Shown piece after piece: positions 47,856 to 57,606 of a stretch of DNA of 64,000 nt (within the stretch, counting starts at the first letter, position 1; every line of letters starts with the position of its first letter). Origin of the DNA: Burkholderia ambifaria AMMD (lineage in GTDB: Bacteria > Pseudomonadota > Gammaproteobacteria > Burkholderiales > Burkholderiaceae). The DNA lies in contig NC_008390.1 in assembly GCF_000203915.1 (NCBI RefSeq), positions 186,001 to 250,000 of the forward strand, written 5' to 3'. The position numbers were made by a program, and so were the translations under genes. The notes below the pieces were generated by a model, which saw only the letters and a program-made list of their open reading frames with translations, had not been told where the DNA came from and ran no database searches.

Positions 47856-48496
47856 CCGAATACCTTGTCGGACACGAACGGATTCGTGCGGCGTTCGTCG
47901 CCGAAGGTCGACACCGGGCCGTGGCCCGGGACGAACGTGACGTCGTCGCCGAGCGGCCACAGCTTCTCCTTGATCGAGCGCACGAGGTCCGCATGGTTGC
48001 CGCGCGGGAAATCGGTGCGGCCGATCGAGCCGGCGAACAGCACGTCGCCGACGATCGCGACGTGATGCGCGCGGCTGAAGAACACGACGTGGCCGGGCGT
48101 GTGGCCCGGGCAGTGATAGACCTCGAGCGTCTCGTCGCCGACCTGCACGGTGTCGCCGTCGTTCAGCCAGTGGTCCGGCTCGAACGTTTCGGCGGCCGGG
48201 AAGCCGAAGCGCTGGCTCTGCGTCGGCAGCTGCTCGATCCAGAAGCGCTCGTCTTCCTGAGGCCCGACGATCGGCACGCCGTAGTGCGTCGCGAGCGCCT
48301 TCGCGCCTCCGCAATGATCGATGTGGCCGTGCGTGAGCAGCACCTTCTCGAGCTGCACGTTCTGCCGCGCGATCTCCTCTTCGATCCGTTCGAGATCGCC
48401 GCCCGGATCGACGACGGCGGCGCGGCCGGTCTTTTCGCAGACGACCAGCGAGCAGTTCTGCTGGAACGGCGTGACCGGAATGAGCGTGACTTTCAT
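47852..48496 (-). CDS. metallo-beta-lactamase-fold hydrolase (YcbL/glyoxalase II-like)
   Basis: The 214-residue protein contains the binuclear zinc motif [12 protein letters not shown], further ligands in [10 protein letters not shown] and [14 protein letters not shown], and VPGHGP near the end. Short single-domain members of this type hydrolyse S-lactoylglutathione or related thioesters. Substrate inferred. It leads a two-gene operon with the exonuclease. Confidence 0.92.
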   Translation of the reverse strand: MKVTLIPVTPFQQNCSLVVCEKTGRAAVVDPGGDLERIEEEIARQNVQLEKVLLTHGHIDHCGGAKALATHYGVPIVGPQEDERFWIEQLPTQSQRFGFPAAETFEPDHWLNDGDTVQVGDETLEVYHCPGHTPGHVVFFSRAHHVAIVGDVLFAGSIGRTDFPRGNHADLVRSIKEKLWPLGDDVTFVPGHGPVSTFGDERRTNPFVSDKVFG

Positions 48497-49154
48497 GGAG
48501 GCACCGGCGGCTAAAAGGAGCGATTGTACCGGTCGCGCGCGCGGCCCGCCGCTCGTGCGGTGCAGCGTCGGACGCGCGCGTGCGGGCAATCCCGGAGCAT
48601 CCCGATTGTTGCCGCCATAGAGAGAATCAATGGTCCGGGCGGGCGCCTTTTCGAGATGACGTTTTGATTTATGTATAATGCCGCCCATTGCGCGTGAATT
48701 TCACGCAATTCGCTGGTGTTTCGGCCCCGTTAAATGAGGGCGTCGAATTCACCGTCAAGCATCGACCGCCGGGGAGTCCGGCGGTGTATCCAGCACCGAG
48801 CATTCGGTGCTCACGTCTTGTCCGGCCGGGTGCTGCGCGCCCGTCTGCGGCCTTGCTGCCGCGCCGCCGGATGAGGCCTGTGCCGCCGTTCCTGTGCGTT
48901 GGCTGTACGCGACGCGCGCGAACGTGAAAGCCATGTTCGATGGCGGCATGTGGGGTCTGGTCAGGCTGCCGGGGACAGGTTGCGCCAGACGTGAAAACTA
49001 ATCAGGACGGTTGCGGCACAGACGAAAGCCGCGCCCATGCTAGCCGCCTGCTCGCATCCGAGCGGGGCGTGCCCGCATTTGCCGTCCGGGCCGTGTATCC
49101 GCGTTGTTGAGCAGCGTTGTATCGGTGCGGCCCGAACCACAAGGCGACACGTCG
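48497..49154. other. 658-bp intergenic region with TATAAT and three hairpins
   Basis: A perfect TATAAT lies at 48674-48679. Three perfect hairpins follow on the plus strand, near 48691-48705, 48767-48785 (ACCGCCGG stem) and 48795-48814 (8-bp stem AGCACCGA). No convincing ORF with a ribosome site is present. The region could encode a small RNA or a structured leader of rlpA; this is inference. Confidence 0.4.
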
Positions 49155-49766
49155 ATGAATTTACGTTTTCCGACTCGATTCGGGACCATTGCATTATTTT
49201 TCGCGCTGACGGGCTGTGCGGTGCCATCCAGCCAGACGACCGGCAGCATCAACCAGAAGAGCGCGGTCAGCAAGACGGCCGCGGCCGCCAAGGCGGACGA
49301 CGACAAGCAGCAACTGAGTTTCGATTCCGCGCTGGCATCGATGCCAGCTGCCGACAGCAAGGACGCGAAGAAGTCGTCGCTGGCGGACGCCGAGCCGATC
49401 GACGGCAAGGACGTGTCCGACTTCCGCCAGACGGGCCGGGCATCGTGGTATGGCCGGGATTTCCACGGCCGGCGCACCGCGAACGGCGAGCGCTTCAACA
49501 TGAACGCGCTGACCGCCGCGCACCGCACGCTGCCGCTGTCCTCGTACATCAAGGTGACGAATTCGTCGACCGGCAAGTGGGTCGTCGTGAAGGTCAACGA
49601 TCGCGGGCCGTACAAGCGCGGCCGCGTGCTCGACCTGTCGTATGCAGCTGCCAGGATGATCGGTCTCGTGCACTCCGGCACGGGTCGCGTGAAGATCGAA
49701 GGGCTGTCGCCGCAGGAAGCGCGCGAGGCACGCGACGAAATGCTCGCGTCGCTATCGACGAAGTAA
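49155..49766 (+). CDS. rlpA: RlpA-like septal ring lipoprotein
   Basis: The 203-residue protein has a lipoprotein signal (FALTGCAVPSS, Cys near residue 20), a polar linker (25-90) and a double-psi beta-barrel: GRASWYGRDFHGRRTANGER, then VKVNDRGPYKRGRVLDLS. RlpA proteins bind glycan strands lacking stem peptides and in Pseudomonas cleave them. The C-terminal SPOR domain of longer RlpA is absent here. Confidence 0.92.
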   Translation: MNLRFPTRFGTIALFFALTGCAVPSSQTTGSINQKSAVSKTAAAAKADDDKQQLSFDSALASMPAADSKDAKKSSLADAEPIDGKDVSDFRQTGRASWYGRDFHGRRTANGERFNMNALTAAHRTLPLSSYIKVTNSSTGKWVVVKVNDRGPYKRGRVLDLSYAAARMIGLVHSGTGRVKIEGLSPQEAREARDEMLASLSTK

Positions 49767-49790
49767 CGCGGCGGTTCGTCCGCTGATGCA

Positions 49791-49818
49791 AAAAGGGCTG
49801 CCTTCGGGCAGCCCTTTT
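49791..49818. terminator. bidirectional terminator between rlpA and rsmI
   Basis: A 12-bp perfect stem with a TTCG loop, AAAA on one side and TTTT on the other, placed between two convergent genes. It can serve both. Confidence 0.92.
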
Positions 49819-49862
49819 GCGTTTTCGCGGGCGTGGCGGCAAGTGCCGCCCGCGCTCGCCTG

Positions 49863-50753
49863 TCAGTCTTCCTTCGAGCCTTCCTTCAGCGCGAGCGCGC
49901 GTGCATACAGCGTGTTGCGCGACGCGCCCGTCAGCGCGGCCGCGAGCTTCGCCGCGCTCTTCACCGGCACTTCTTCCAGCAGCAGCTTGAGCAGCGCGTC
50001 GTGCGCGGTGTCGTCGGCTTCGCCGCTGTCGGCCGGCGCGCCTTCGACGACCAGCACGAACTCGCCGCGCTGCCGGTTCGCATCGCCATCGAGCCAGCTC
50101 TGTCCTTCGGCCAGGGTGCCCTGGAACAGTTGCTCGTGTAGCTTGGTGAGCTCGCGCGCGATCAGCAGCCGGCGCGCGGGGCCGAACGCGTCGGCGAGGG
50201 CGGTGACGGTGTCGGCGATCCGGTGCGGCGCTTCATAGAACACCAGCGCGTACGGGTGCCGCGCGAGCGCCTGCAGCGCGTTCGCACGCTGCTTCGCCTT
50301 CGGCGGCAGGAAGCCCGCGAACGTGAACGCGCCGGCCCAGTCGCCCGCCACGCTCAGCGCGGTCACGGCCGCGCTCGCGCCCGGCAGCGGAATCACCGGG
50401 AAGCCGGCCGCGCGCACGGCGTCGACGAGCCGCGCGCCGGGGTCCGAAATGCCGGGCGTGCCGGCGTCCGACACGTACGCGACGCGTTCGCCGGCACGCA
50501 GCAGTTCGATCACGCGCAGCGCCGCTTCGCGTTCGTTGTGCTCGTGCACGGCGACGAGCGGTTTCGAGATTCCGTAGCGGGCCAGCAGCTGGCCGGTGTT
50601 GCGGGTGTCTTCGGCCGCGATGCGGTCGGCGAGGCCGAGCACGTGCAGCGCGCGCAGCGTGATGTCGGCGGTGTTGCCGATCGGCGTCGCGACCACGTAG
50701 AGCGCGGCGTTCGGGTAGTGCTGCGTTTGCGCGAGTTCGAGGAGGGCAGTCAT
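49863..50753 (-). CDS. rsmI: 16S rRNA (cytidine1402-2'-O)-methyltransferase RsmI
   Basis: The 296-residue SAM enzyme methylates C1402 in the ribosomal P site. [45 protein letters not shown] and FLPPKAKQR are the tetrapyrrole-methylase-fold motifs of the family, with the RsmI HTH-like C-terminus. The ATG overlaps head-to-head with a possible ATG of yraN (shared CATG at 50751-50754). Confidence 0.96.
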   Translation of the reverse strand: MTALLELAQTQHYPNAALYVVATPIGNTADITLRALHVLGLADRIAAEDTRNTGQLLARYGISKPLVAVHEHNEREAALRVIELLRAGERVAYVSDAGTPGISDPGARLVDAVRAAGFPVIPLPGASAAVTALSVAGDWAGAFTFAGFLPPKAKQRANALQALARHPYALVFYEAPHRIADTVTALADAFGPARRLLIARELTKLHEQLFQGTLAEGQSWLDGDANRQRGEFVLVVEGAPADSGEADDTAHDALLKLLLEEVPVKSAAKLAAALTGASRNTLYARALALKEGSKED

Positions 50754-50799
50754 GGCAGGCAATGCGCGCAATCGCGGCGCAAGCGGAACAAGGACGGCA

Positions 50800-51228
50800 T
50801 TGTGCCACGCGGCGCCGGCCGCGCCGGCTAGCGGGCGCGGTTTGCCGCACGGCGGCGGCAACTTTTCCGGCGCGGCGGGATCCAGATCGGTGGGCGCGAC
50901 GTTCGAGCAGCGCGCGCGGCAGTTCCTTGAACGCCGCGGTCTCGCGTTCGTCGCGGCCAACGTGACGATGCGCGGCGGCGAGCTCGATCTCGTGATGCGC
51001 ACGCCCGACGGCACGCTCGTGTTCGTCGAGGTGCGCGCGCGGCGCAGCACTCGGCACGGCGGCGCGGCCGCGAGCGTCGGCTGGCGCAAGCGGCGTCGTC
51101 TGGTCAAGGCCGCGCTTCATTTCTGGGTGCGGCACGGCAAGGGCGCCGCGTGCCGTTTCGACGTCGTCGCGTTCGAGGCCGGCCGGCTCGAGTGGCTGCA
51201 TGACGCATTTCGTGCCGACGATGTGTAG
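50800..51228 (+). CDS. YraN (UPF0102) nuclease-fold protein
   Basis: The 142-residue protein has a restriction-endonuclease-like fold of unclear function: [20 protein letters not shown], then [23 protein letters not shown] with the Glu-Asp-Glu-x-Arg active-site pattern. TTG 50800 (after AAGGA) gives the length seen in relatives. An ATG at 50752 with AGGAGG would add 16 residues and overlap the rsmI start. It lies in the rsmI-yraN-diaA-dolP neighbourhood also known in E. coli; lpoA is missing. Confidence 0.88.
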   Translation: MCHAAPAAPASGRGLPHGGGNFSGAAGSRSVGATFEQRARQFLERRGLAFVAANVTMRGGELDLVMRTPDGTLVFVEVRARRSTRHGGAAASVGWRKRRRLVKAALHFWVRHGKGAACRFDVVAFEAGRLEWLHDAFRADDV

Positions 51229-51354
51229 CCGCGAGCTGTGACGAGATGTAAAGAGTTCTTGCCATACCGCTGGAGACGGTGCCGGAGTGCGGTAAACTCG
51301 CCGCACCCATGACGTTGCGTGCTGCGTGCCACGCGCCCAGTTCACCAGGAATCG

Positions 51355-51939
51355 ATGTCAGTCGAACGTATTCAGCAACATTTTCGCGACAGCGCCGCGC
51401 TTCACGCCGAAGCGGCCGATGTGCTGTCGCTGCCGATCGCAGCCGCGGTCGACGCGATGTTCGCCGCGCTGGCGAACGGCAACAAGATCGTTGCATGCGG
51501 TGACGGCCTGTCGGCCGCCGCCGCGCACTACCTCGCCGTGTCGCTCGTCGGCGGCTTCGAGCGCGAGCGTCCGGGCCTGCCCGCGATCGCGCTGGCCACC
51601 GATGCGTCGCAGGGCGGCCTCACCGGCGCAGCCGCTGCCGATCAGCTGTTCGCGCAGCAGGTGCGCGTGCTCGGGCAGACCGGCGACATTCTGCTGGTGC
51701 TCGACGCGAGCGGCGCGTCGCCGCGCGTGCTGGCCGCGATCGACGAGGCGCACGAGCGCGAGATGACCGTCGTCGCGCTGACGGGCGGCGACGGCCACGC
51801 CGTCGCGGCCGCGCTGTCCGATACCGATATTCCAATCAGCGTGCCCGCCTCGCGTGCGGCGCACGTCCACGAAGTCCATCTGCTGACCATCCACTGCCTG
51901 TGCGACGGCATCGACGCGATGCTGCTGGGTGAGGATTGA
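51355..51939 (+). CDS. diaA: SIS-domain protein (DiaA/GmhA-like)
   Basis: The 194-residue sugar-isomerase-domain protein contains NKIVACGDGLSAAAAHYLAV, GDILLVLDASGASPRVLAAI and VHEVHLLTIHCLCDGID. E. coli DiaA binds DnaA and promotes timely initiation; GmhA is an isomerase of the same fold. The gene order (yraN before, dolP after) favours DiaA. The usual GNGGS loop reads CGDGL here. Confidence 0.82.
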   Translation: MSVERIQQHFRDSAALHAEAADVLSLPIAAAVDAMFAALANGNKIVACGDGLSAAAAHYLAVSLVGGFERERPGLPAIALATDASQGGLTGAAAADQLFAQQVRVLGQTGDILLVLDASGASPRVLAAIDEAHEREMTVVALTGGDGHAVAAALSDTDIPISVPASRAAHVHEVHLLTIHCLCDGIDAMLLGED

Positions 51940-51956
51940 ACGAAGGAGAGCCGTCG

Positions 51957-52754
51957 ATGAATAAAAGCCGCGTCAAACAGACGCTCGTCAGAACCACGTT
52001 GCTCGCCGCGCTGACGGCGGGCCTCGCGATGTCGCTGCAGGGCTGCGTGCTCGGCGTGCTGGGTGCGGCGGCAGGCGGCGGCGCGCTGATCGCGACCGAT
52101 CGCCGTACGCTCGGCGCGCAGACCGAGGATCGCGAGATCCAGGTCAAGTCGCTCACCCAGATCAACAACGGGCTGCCGGACCAGTCGCACGTGAACGTCA
52201 CGGTGTTCAACCGCCGCGTGCTGCTGACGGGTGAAGTGCCGAACGACGCATCGAAGCAGCGCGCCGAGGAAATCGTGCGCGGCATCAACAACGTGAGCGC
52301 GATCGTCAACGAGCTGTCGGTCGAGCCGGCATCGTCGCTGTCGTCGCGCGCGAACGACTCGTACCTCGAAGGGCGCGTGAAGTCCGAGCTGATCGCGACG
52401 AAGGGGCTGTCGGCGAACTACTACAAGGTCGTCAGCGAGCGCGGCAACATCTACCTGCTGGGTCTCGTGACGGTCGACGAAGGCAACCGCGGCGCGGCTG
52501 CGGCGAGCCAGGTGCCGGGCGTCGAGAAGGTCGTGAAGGTATTCCAGTACATCAAGCCGCAGGACGCGCAGGCGTTGCAGGCTGCGTCGCCGAGCACTGC
52601 GTCCGACGCGCAGGCCGCCGCCGCGCCCGCGGATGCCGCGACGGTCGGTGCGGTGCCCGATGCATCGGTGCAGTCCGCCCCGCTGCAACCGCCCGCGCCG
52701 ATCTCGAATTCGTCGAGCGTGCATCCGGGCAACCCGAAGGCAACGCCGCAATGA
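51957..52754 (+). CDS. dolP: BON-domain outer-membrane lipoprotein DolP (YraP)
   Basis: The 265-residue lipoprotein (signal ending MSLQGCVLG, Cys near 25) has two BON domains: about 48-115 (SHVNVTVFNRRVLLTGEVPN) and 125-195 (YYKVVSERGNIYLLGLVTVD). An Ala/Pro/Ser tail of about 65 residues is absent from E. coli DolP. It supports outer-membrane integrity near the division site. GGAGAG ribosome site; its stop overlaps the cytochrome start. Confidence 0.93.
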   Translation: MNKSRVKQTLVRTTLLAALTAGLAMSLQGCVLGVLGAAAGGGALIATDRRTLGAQTEDREIQVKSLTQINNGLPDQSHVNVTVFNRRVLLTGEVPNDASKQRAEEIVRGINNVSAIVNELSVEPASSLSSRANDSYLEGRVKSELIATKGLSANYYKVVSERGNIYLLGLVTVDEGNRGAAAASQVPGVEKVVKVFQYIKPQDAQALQAASPSTASDAQAAAAPADAATVGAVPDASVQSAPLQPPAPISNSSSVHPGNPKATPQ

Positions 52755-53110
52755 AGTCGATGCAAATCAGAATCAGGCAGTGGTTCGTGCAGGGCGCCGT
52801 GGCCGCGGCGCTCGCAACTGGTGCGCTCGGCACCGCGCACGCGGACGTCGGCGATGGCCTGAAGGTCGCGCGCAGCAATGCGTGCATGGGCTGCCACGCG
52901 GTGGACCGCAAGCTCGTCGGCCCGTCGTTCAAGGACATCGCCGCCCGCTACAAGTCCGATCCGCAGGCCGTTGCGAAGTTGTCGAAGAAGGTGAAGGACG
53001 GCGGCTCCGGCGTCTGGGGCGCGATTCCGATGCCGGCGCACCCGCGCCTGAGCGACGCGGATCTGCGTTCCGTGGTCGAATGGGTGCTGGCCGGCGCGCC
53101 GTCGAAGTGA
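52751..53110 (+). CDS. class I cytochrome c (c551/c552-like)
   Basis: The 119-residue periplasmic electron carrier has a signal peptide (QGAVAAALATGALGTAHA), heme-binding CMGCH at about residue 45-49 and the axial Met in AIPMPAHPRLSDADLRSVVE. It is translationally coupled to dolP by ATGA overlap. The redox partner is unknown. Confidence 0.94.
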   Translation: MKSMQIRIRQWFVQGAVAAALATGALGTAHADVGDGLKVARSNACMGCHAVDRKLVGPSFKDIAARYKSDPQAVAKLSKKVKDGGSGVWGAIPMPAHPRLSDADLRSVVEWVLAGAPSK

Positions 53111-53176
53111 CGCGCCGGGGGTGACGCAAGCCCTATTGCCAAGCGTGGAAATGCATGTGTATGATGGTTGTCTGTT

Positions 53177-53253
<77 letters not shown>

Positions 53254-53264
53254 GAAATTCCTAT

Positions 53265-53293
53265 AAAACCGGCTACTCTTTGGCCGGTTTTTT
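53265..53293 (+). terminator. Rho-independent terminator after tRNA-Ala (island-borne)
   Basis: A 9-bp stem (53265-53273 with 53283-53291) runs into six T. It lies inside the island, so it replaces the ancestral terminator now displaced to 61203. Confidence 0.85.
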
Positions 53294-54342
53294 CTTGCTT
53301 TCTTCATATATCGGTCTCGGTCTTTTTCGGCCCAGCACGGTCTATTGATGTCCCAGTCTCCCGTGAGATTCGTTGCCGTAGCGACAGATGTCCCAACGGT
53401 GCCATCGTCCAGAGCGCGGACTAGCCGTGACTGATCGACTCGGACCAACGACAATCCAACTCGTAGTCACCCATGTACCGATGAGCCTTTACTCGGATCG
53501 GGAGATCCAAGGCCGACGTCGGCGAGCACGACCTGTGTGAGTTAACGACATGCAAACCGGCTATTACGAACGGAGCCGGAGCGACAGCGAAACAACGCAG
53601 GCGTGCATGTGGATGGGGATCAGCTGTCGCGTCTTTCGCACCGTCATCTGAACGGTGATGAACATGCCGCCCCACCATCAGCCTCGCGACGTTCCCCGGG
53701 ATTGGGCGGTTTGTTCGGCGAAATCAGCAGCCGACATCGTCATTGCGCCGTCGCCGGAGATCATCCAGCGGTCGGTCGCGCAACAAGCTGAGGGGCCCGC
53801 GCGGCGAGCAAAGTTGGACGCTGCTATCGCGGAAAGCGTAGCGACCCAACAATTCTCTCCGCCACTTTGGGCTGCAAAGTTTCGCGCGCTGCCGAACTAA
53901 GTGTTCCGATCGGCTCGCTTGAATACGCGCAATATGCGCACAAAGCGAGAGTATCTGGAAGACCATCAAATCTGCATCACCGGGGACGGTCCGTTCACTT
54001 GCACGGGTGAAGAACAACGACAGGATGATGAGAGCGTATGGCTTCAGTTGATTCAGCTCGCTAAGTCTCTGCCGCTGCGCGAAGGCGTACGATTCAGAGC
54101 TGGCACGCGCACTCGAGCGCGCTGGCTGGCCCCTTCAGTAAGGCCAATGGGCTTCTGCCAGAGTCCTTTTGCACCAGCTCTGGGAAAGCGGTAGGAGCGT
54201 CCTCTCTTCCCCGATATTTCGCCGCAATCTCCGATGGTGTTCAGCGAGCGCGCCACCGCTTGGAGTCAGCGAAGAGGTTGCATACACGGTGCCCGGCTGA
54301 GCATTTTTACCGCCGCACATTCGTGTTTGACGTTGGTTCACC
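53294..54342. other. non-coding or decayed left part of the island
   Basis: About 1.05 kb of lower-GC sequence carries only short, shifted frames (for example 53655-53900 and 53901-54194 on plus) without ribosome sites or recognisable domains. It looks like the remains of genes lost after integration. I recognise no family in it. Confidence 0.5.
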
Positions 54343-54370
54343 TTGGCAAGTGGGCTTTTGGCTGTAGAAT
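54343..54370 (+). promoter_or_regulatory. sigma-70 promoter of the vgrG module
   Basis: TTGGCA (54343-54348), 16 bases, TAGAAT (54365-54370). It lies 26 to 71 bp before the candidate vgrG start codons. Confidence 0.6.
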
Positions 54371-54441
54371 CGCGCAAGAGAGCCCATGTCATATAAATGA
54401 CAATAAATAAGTCAATAACGAAAAGTAATAAAGAGATGGAA

Positions 54442-56964
54442 ATGGATGCGCAAGACATCGTGAGGGCGGTTCAAGGGGGGCTGCTTCAGCAAGACCGCCT
54501 GCTGAAACTGGATACCCCGCTCGGGGACAGTGTATTGCTCCCTCAACGCACTGTCGGCTGGTCCCGGCTCGGCCGGCATTTCGACTTCACAGTCGATGTC
54601 CTGTCAACGCGCAGCGACCTCAAGCTGAAAAAACTGATCGGGCAACCCGTTACGCTGTGGATCCAGCAGGCAGATCAGTCCTATCTTCCCCGAAACGGTT
54701 ACGTCTATGCCGTGCGAAGACTGGGATCGGAAGGGGGCTTGACCAGTTACCAGATCTGTTTTGCGTCATGGATGCATTTCCTGAAGTTTCGCCGTGATCA
54801 GCGCATCTGGCAGGACAAGCCCGTCGACGAAATCCTCAGGGACGTGTTCAACGCGCATTCGCCCGCGAAAGGCCGATTCGATTTTGCACTCTCAAAACCG
54901 CTTCCGCCCCGATCGTACTGTACGCAGTATGAGGACGATTGGAATTTCGTCCACCGGTTGATGGAAGAAGAAGGCCTGTTCGGCATCTGGAAGCAGGCCG
55001 ACGACGGCAAATCCCATACCCTGACCATCACGGATCACCTGGATACGTGCGATCCGCTCGCCGCGCGATCAGTTCAATTCTCGAGATACGGCACGAACAG
55101 CGAGGTCGATGCGTTGGTTCACTGGTCCGGCCTGCGAACCCTCCATAGCGCCATCCTGACCACGCGAACATTCGACTATAAGTATCCCGCGCCGCTCGCC
55201 AATCCGAAGGGCACCAATATTCCGACGGTGTCGCAGGAGTTGCCGGAACAGTTGGAGATGTATGAGTACACCGGCCCCTATACTTATCTCGATCAGGAAC
55301 GTGGCGATCACCTTTCCAAGGTGCGCATGGAGGAATGGGAATCACGCGCAAAGCGGTTTTATGGCGCGGGCGGGTTGCGTGGCGTCGACGCCGGGCGGTG
55401 GTTTGAGCTCACCGGGCACCCGGAACACGACCGCGAGTCAGGTGAGCGCAGCGAATTCGCCGTCATCGAAGTAGCCTGGCTGATCGAGAACAACTTGCCG
55501 GGATCGAGCCATCACGGCGATCTACCGCATAGTCTGACTGGGAGATTGGCTGAGGCGAAAGCAAACTTCGGAGGGCAGCCGGCCTCCGGCTCCACGCATT
55601 TCGATGGCTCCGAGGGCTTCTTCCTCGTCGAGATCGAAGCGCAGCGCAAATCCGTGCCCTTCCGCAGCCCGTTCGAACACCGTAAGCCCGTCATGCAGAT
55701 GCAGACGGCGACCGTGGTTGGTCCGCAAGGTCGACGCATTTATACCGACGAACTCGGCCGCGTCAAGGTGCAGTTTCACTGGGATCGGATCGGGCAACGC
55801 GACGAGCGCAGTTCCTGTTGGGTCCGCGTGAGCCATCCATGGGCGGGCGAGGGATTTGGGATGATCCATGTCCCTCGCATTGGTGACGAAGTTGTCGTGT
55901 CATTCCTGGATGGCGCGCCGGACCGCCCGATCATTACCGGGCGCGTGCCGAACGGCACCAACTTTGTGCAGTGGAAGCTCCCGGATAACCAGACGCTATC
56001 AGGTCTGCGCTCTCGTGACCTCGAGGGCACGGCGGCAAATCAGGTCGTGGCCGACGACACGCCGGGGAAACTGCAGGTACAAGTTTCGAGCGACCACGAG
56101 CAGTCGCGCCTTGTCGTCGGGTACAACACTCGCATTGACGGCAACGCGGGGCGAGCCGAAGCGCGCGGTACCGGCTGGGAACTGGCAACGGATTCCTGGG
56201 GCGTATTGCGCGCCAATCGCGGCATGCTGGTGACGACCGAGACGCGCGCGGGCGCGACCGCGGCGGCGAAAGACATGAGCGAGACTGTCGATCGACTCGG
56301 GAAAGCGCAGCAACTGCATGATGCACTCACGAAGATCGCGCAGCAGAGCGAGGCACAGGATGCTGACGGCCATCAGGCCGATCTCGTCAACACCATTGCG
56401 GCACAGAACGAACAAATTCGCGGCTCTGGCGCGAGCGGCAGCAACACGTTCCCGGAGTTGTCGGAGCCGCACTTGGTGATCGACGGCAAGGCCGGCGTCG
56501 AGATCACAACGCCAGCGACCGTGCATGTGGCGTCCCAGCAGGCCGCGATCACGACGGAAGGCCATATTGGTATTGCCAGTGGCCGCAGCTTCTTCGCGAC
56601 GGTGCGCGACACCCTTCGCCTGTTCGCGCAGACCGGCCCGATGCACTTGGTGTCGGCGGCAGGCGACATCGTATTGAACGCGCTGACGAAGTCCATCGTG
56701 GCGCGGGCGCAGAAGCAGATCCTGCTGGAAAGCGAGGAGATCCTGCTGCGGGCGCACAAATTCCGCGTCGAGGTCAACGGCAGTTTCTTGAACATGGACG
56801 CGAGCGGCGTGGTGAGCGGCACAACGGGCAAATTTACTGCGTTTGCGGCGACGCACGACCTGCCGGGCCCGAAGGACCAGATGGTTGATCTGTCGCCGAA
56901 GAAGATCTGTGTCGAATGCATGCTTAAGGCGGCCCGGGGCGGAGCAGCCCTGGTGCCCCGTTAA
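54442..56964 (+). CDS. vgrG: type VI secretion spike protein VgrG
   Basis: The 840-residue trimeric spike has gp27-like N-terminal domains (about 20-400, with FVHRLMEEEGLFGIW), the gp5 OB fold (about 455-545, RVKVQFHWDRIGQRDERSSCWVRV, then GFGMIHVPRIGDEVVVSFLDG) and a C-terminal DUF2345 region (to about 810). It lacks a separate enzymatic tail. ATG 54442 has AAAGAG 6 bases upstream; in-frame ATGs at 54436 and 54397 are alternatives. No T6SS core genes are nearby, so it must use an apparatus encoded elsewhere. Confidence 0.96.
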   Translation: MDAQDIVRAVQGGLLQQDRLLKLDTPLGDSVLLPQRTVGWSRLGRHFDFTVDVLSTRSDLKLKKLIGQPVTLWIQQADQSYLPRNGYVYAVRRLGSEGGLTSYQICFASWMHFLKFRRDQRIWQDKPVDEILRDVFNAHSPAKGRFDFALSKPLPPRSYCTQYEDDWNFVHRLMEEEGLFGIWKQADDGKSHTLTITDHLDTCDPLAARSVQFSRYGTNSEVDALVHWSGLRTLHSAILTTRTFDYKYPAPLANPKGTNIPTVSQELPEQLEMYEYTGPYTYLDQERGDHLSKVRMEEWESRAKRFYGAGGLRGVDAGRWFELTGHPEHDRESGERSEFAVIEVAWLIENNLPGSSHHGDLPHSLTGRLAEAKANFGGQPASGSTHFDGSEGFFLVEIEAQRKSVPFRSPFEHRKPVMQMQTATVVGPQGRRIYTDELGRVKVQFHWDRIGQRDERSSCWVRVSHPWAGEGFGMIHVPRIGDEVVVSFLDGAPDRPIITGRVPNGTNFVQWKLPDNQTLSGLRSRDLEGTAANQVVADDTPGKLQVQVSSDHEQSRLVVGYNTRIDGNAGRAEARGTGWELATDSWGVLRANRGMLVTTETRAGATAAAKDMSETVDRLGKAQQLHDALTKIAQQSEAQDADGHQADLVNTIAAQNEQIRGSGASGSNTFPELSEPHLVIDGKAGVEITTPATVHVASQQAAITTEGHIGIASGRSFFATVRDTLRLFAQTGPMHLVSAAGDIVLNALTKSIVARAQKQILLESEEILLRAHKFRVEVNGSFLNMDASGVVSGTTGKFTAFAATHDLPGPKDQMVDLSPKKICVECMLKAARGGAALVPR

Positions 56965-56979
56965 ACCGTAGACCTATTC

Positions 56980-57606
56980 ATGATGACAGACCGATTTCCC
57001 CGTTATGGGCGACGTACGATCCAGACCATCGCCCTTATTGCCGTGCTTGGCCTCGGCGCATGCGACAAGCATCCTGGCGCCGTGGCGCAACAACTCGACT
57101 TGGCGAACCTGCCGAAGCACTACGACACGCTCGGCGCAAGTTCATTGACGCTGAACTACACCCCTTGGTACATCCATCAGTGGGGGATCGAGGGACCCGA
57201 TGGGTCAGGGGTGACTGGCGGTGGCCCTAATGTATGGCCGGCGGGAGCGGACGGCAAGCCGTCCGGCGGTGGTAAGGAAACTTGCTGCAGTGACATCCCT
57301 ACAGCATGGCAGCCGGATCTGAGGCTGACGGTGCGCTGGCTGGTTGACAAGAAGCAAGACGGTAAGACACCGGGGTATTGGTACAAGGCGGAAAATGTTC
57401 GGATACCGAAATATGGGCGCGTGATGGGCGGCTTGTGGGCCGTGTTCCTGCCGGGTGACCGCGTCCGCATCATGGTGGCTGATGGCCAGAGAGGCGATGC
57501 CAACGATCCGGGAATACGCCCCCCGGACAATGATCCGTACATCGCACATGGGGCGGTGGATCAGGAATGGAATCGGTTATACCGTGACGGAGGAAACGCG
57601 CAATGA
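56980..57606 (+). CDS. DUF3304-like lipoprotein, candidate immunity protein
   Basis: The 208-residue protein has a lipoprotein signal (IAVLGLGACDKHPG, Cys28). A periplasmic domain follows with LNYTPWYIHQWGIEGPDGSG, CCSDIPTAWQPDLRLTVRWL and a C-terminal YRDGGNAQ. This resembles DUF3304 proteins that commonly stand next to T6SS phospholipases. Placed between vgrG and the phospholipase, it probably protects the periplasm against that toxin. This is inference. The stop overlaps the effector start by ATGA. Confidence 0.75.
   Translation: MMTDRFPRYGRRTIQTIALIAVLGLGACDKHPGAVAQQLDLANLPKHYDTLGASSLTLNYTPWYIHQWGIEGPDGSGVTGGGPNVWPAGADGKPSGGGKETCCSDIPTAWQPDLRLTVRWLVDKKQDGKTPGYWYKAENVRIPKYGRVMGGLWAVFLPGDRVRIMVADGQRGDANDPGIRPPDNDPYIAHGAVDQEWNRLYRDGGNAQ

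Noticed and set aside
48688..48927. 79-residue plus-strand frame after the TATAAT
   Set aside because: TTG start without ribosome site; the hairpins suggest RNA structure, and the C-terminal half is Arg/Pro noise.
48961..49227. 88-residue minus-strand frame with one hydrophobic segment
   Set aside because: It overlaps the rlpA signal region on the other strand and has no ribosome site or family resemblance.
53603..54194. Possible small genes in the left arm of the island
   Set aside because: No ribosome sites, no recognisable domain, and frames shift repeatedly; recorded as decayed sequence instead.
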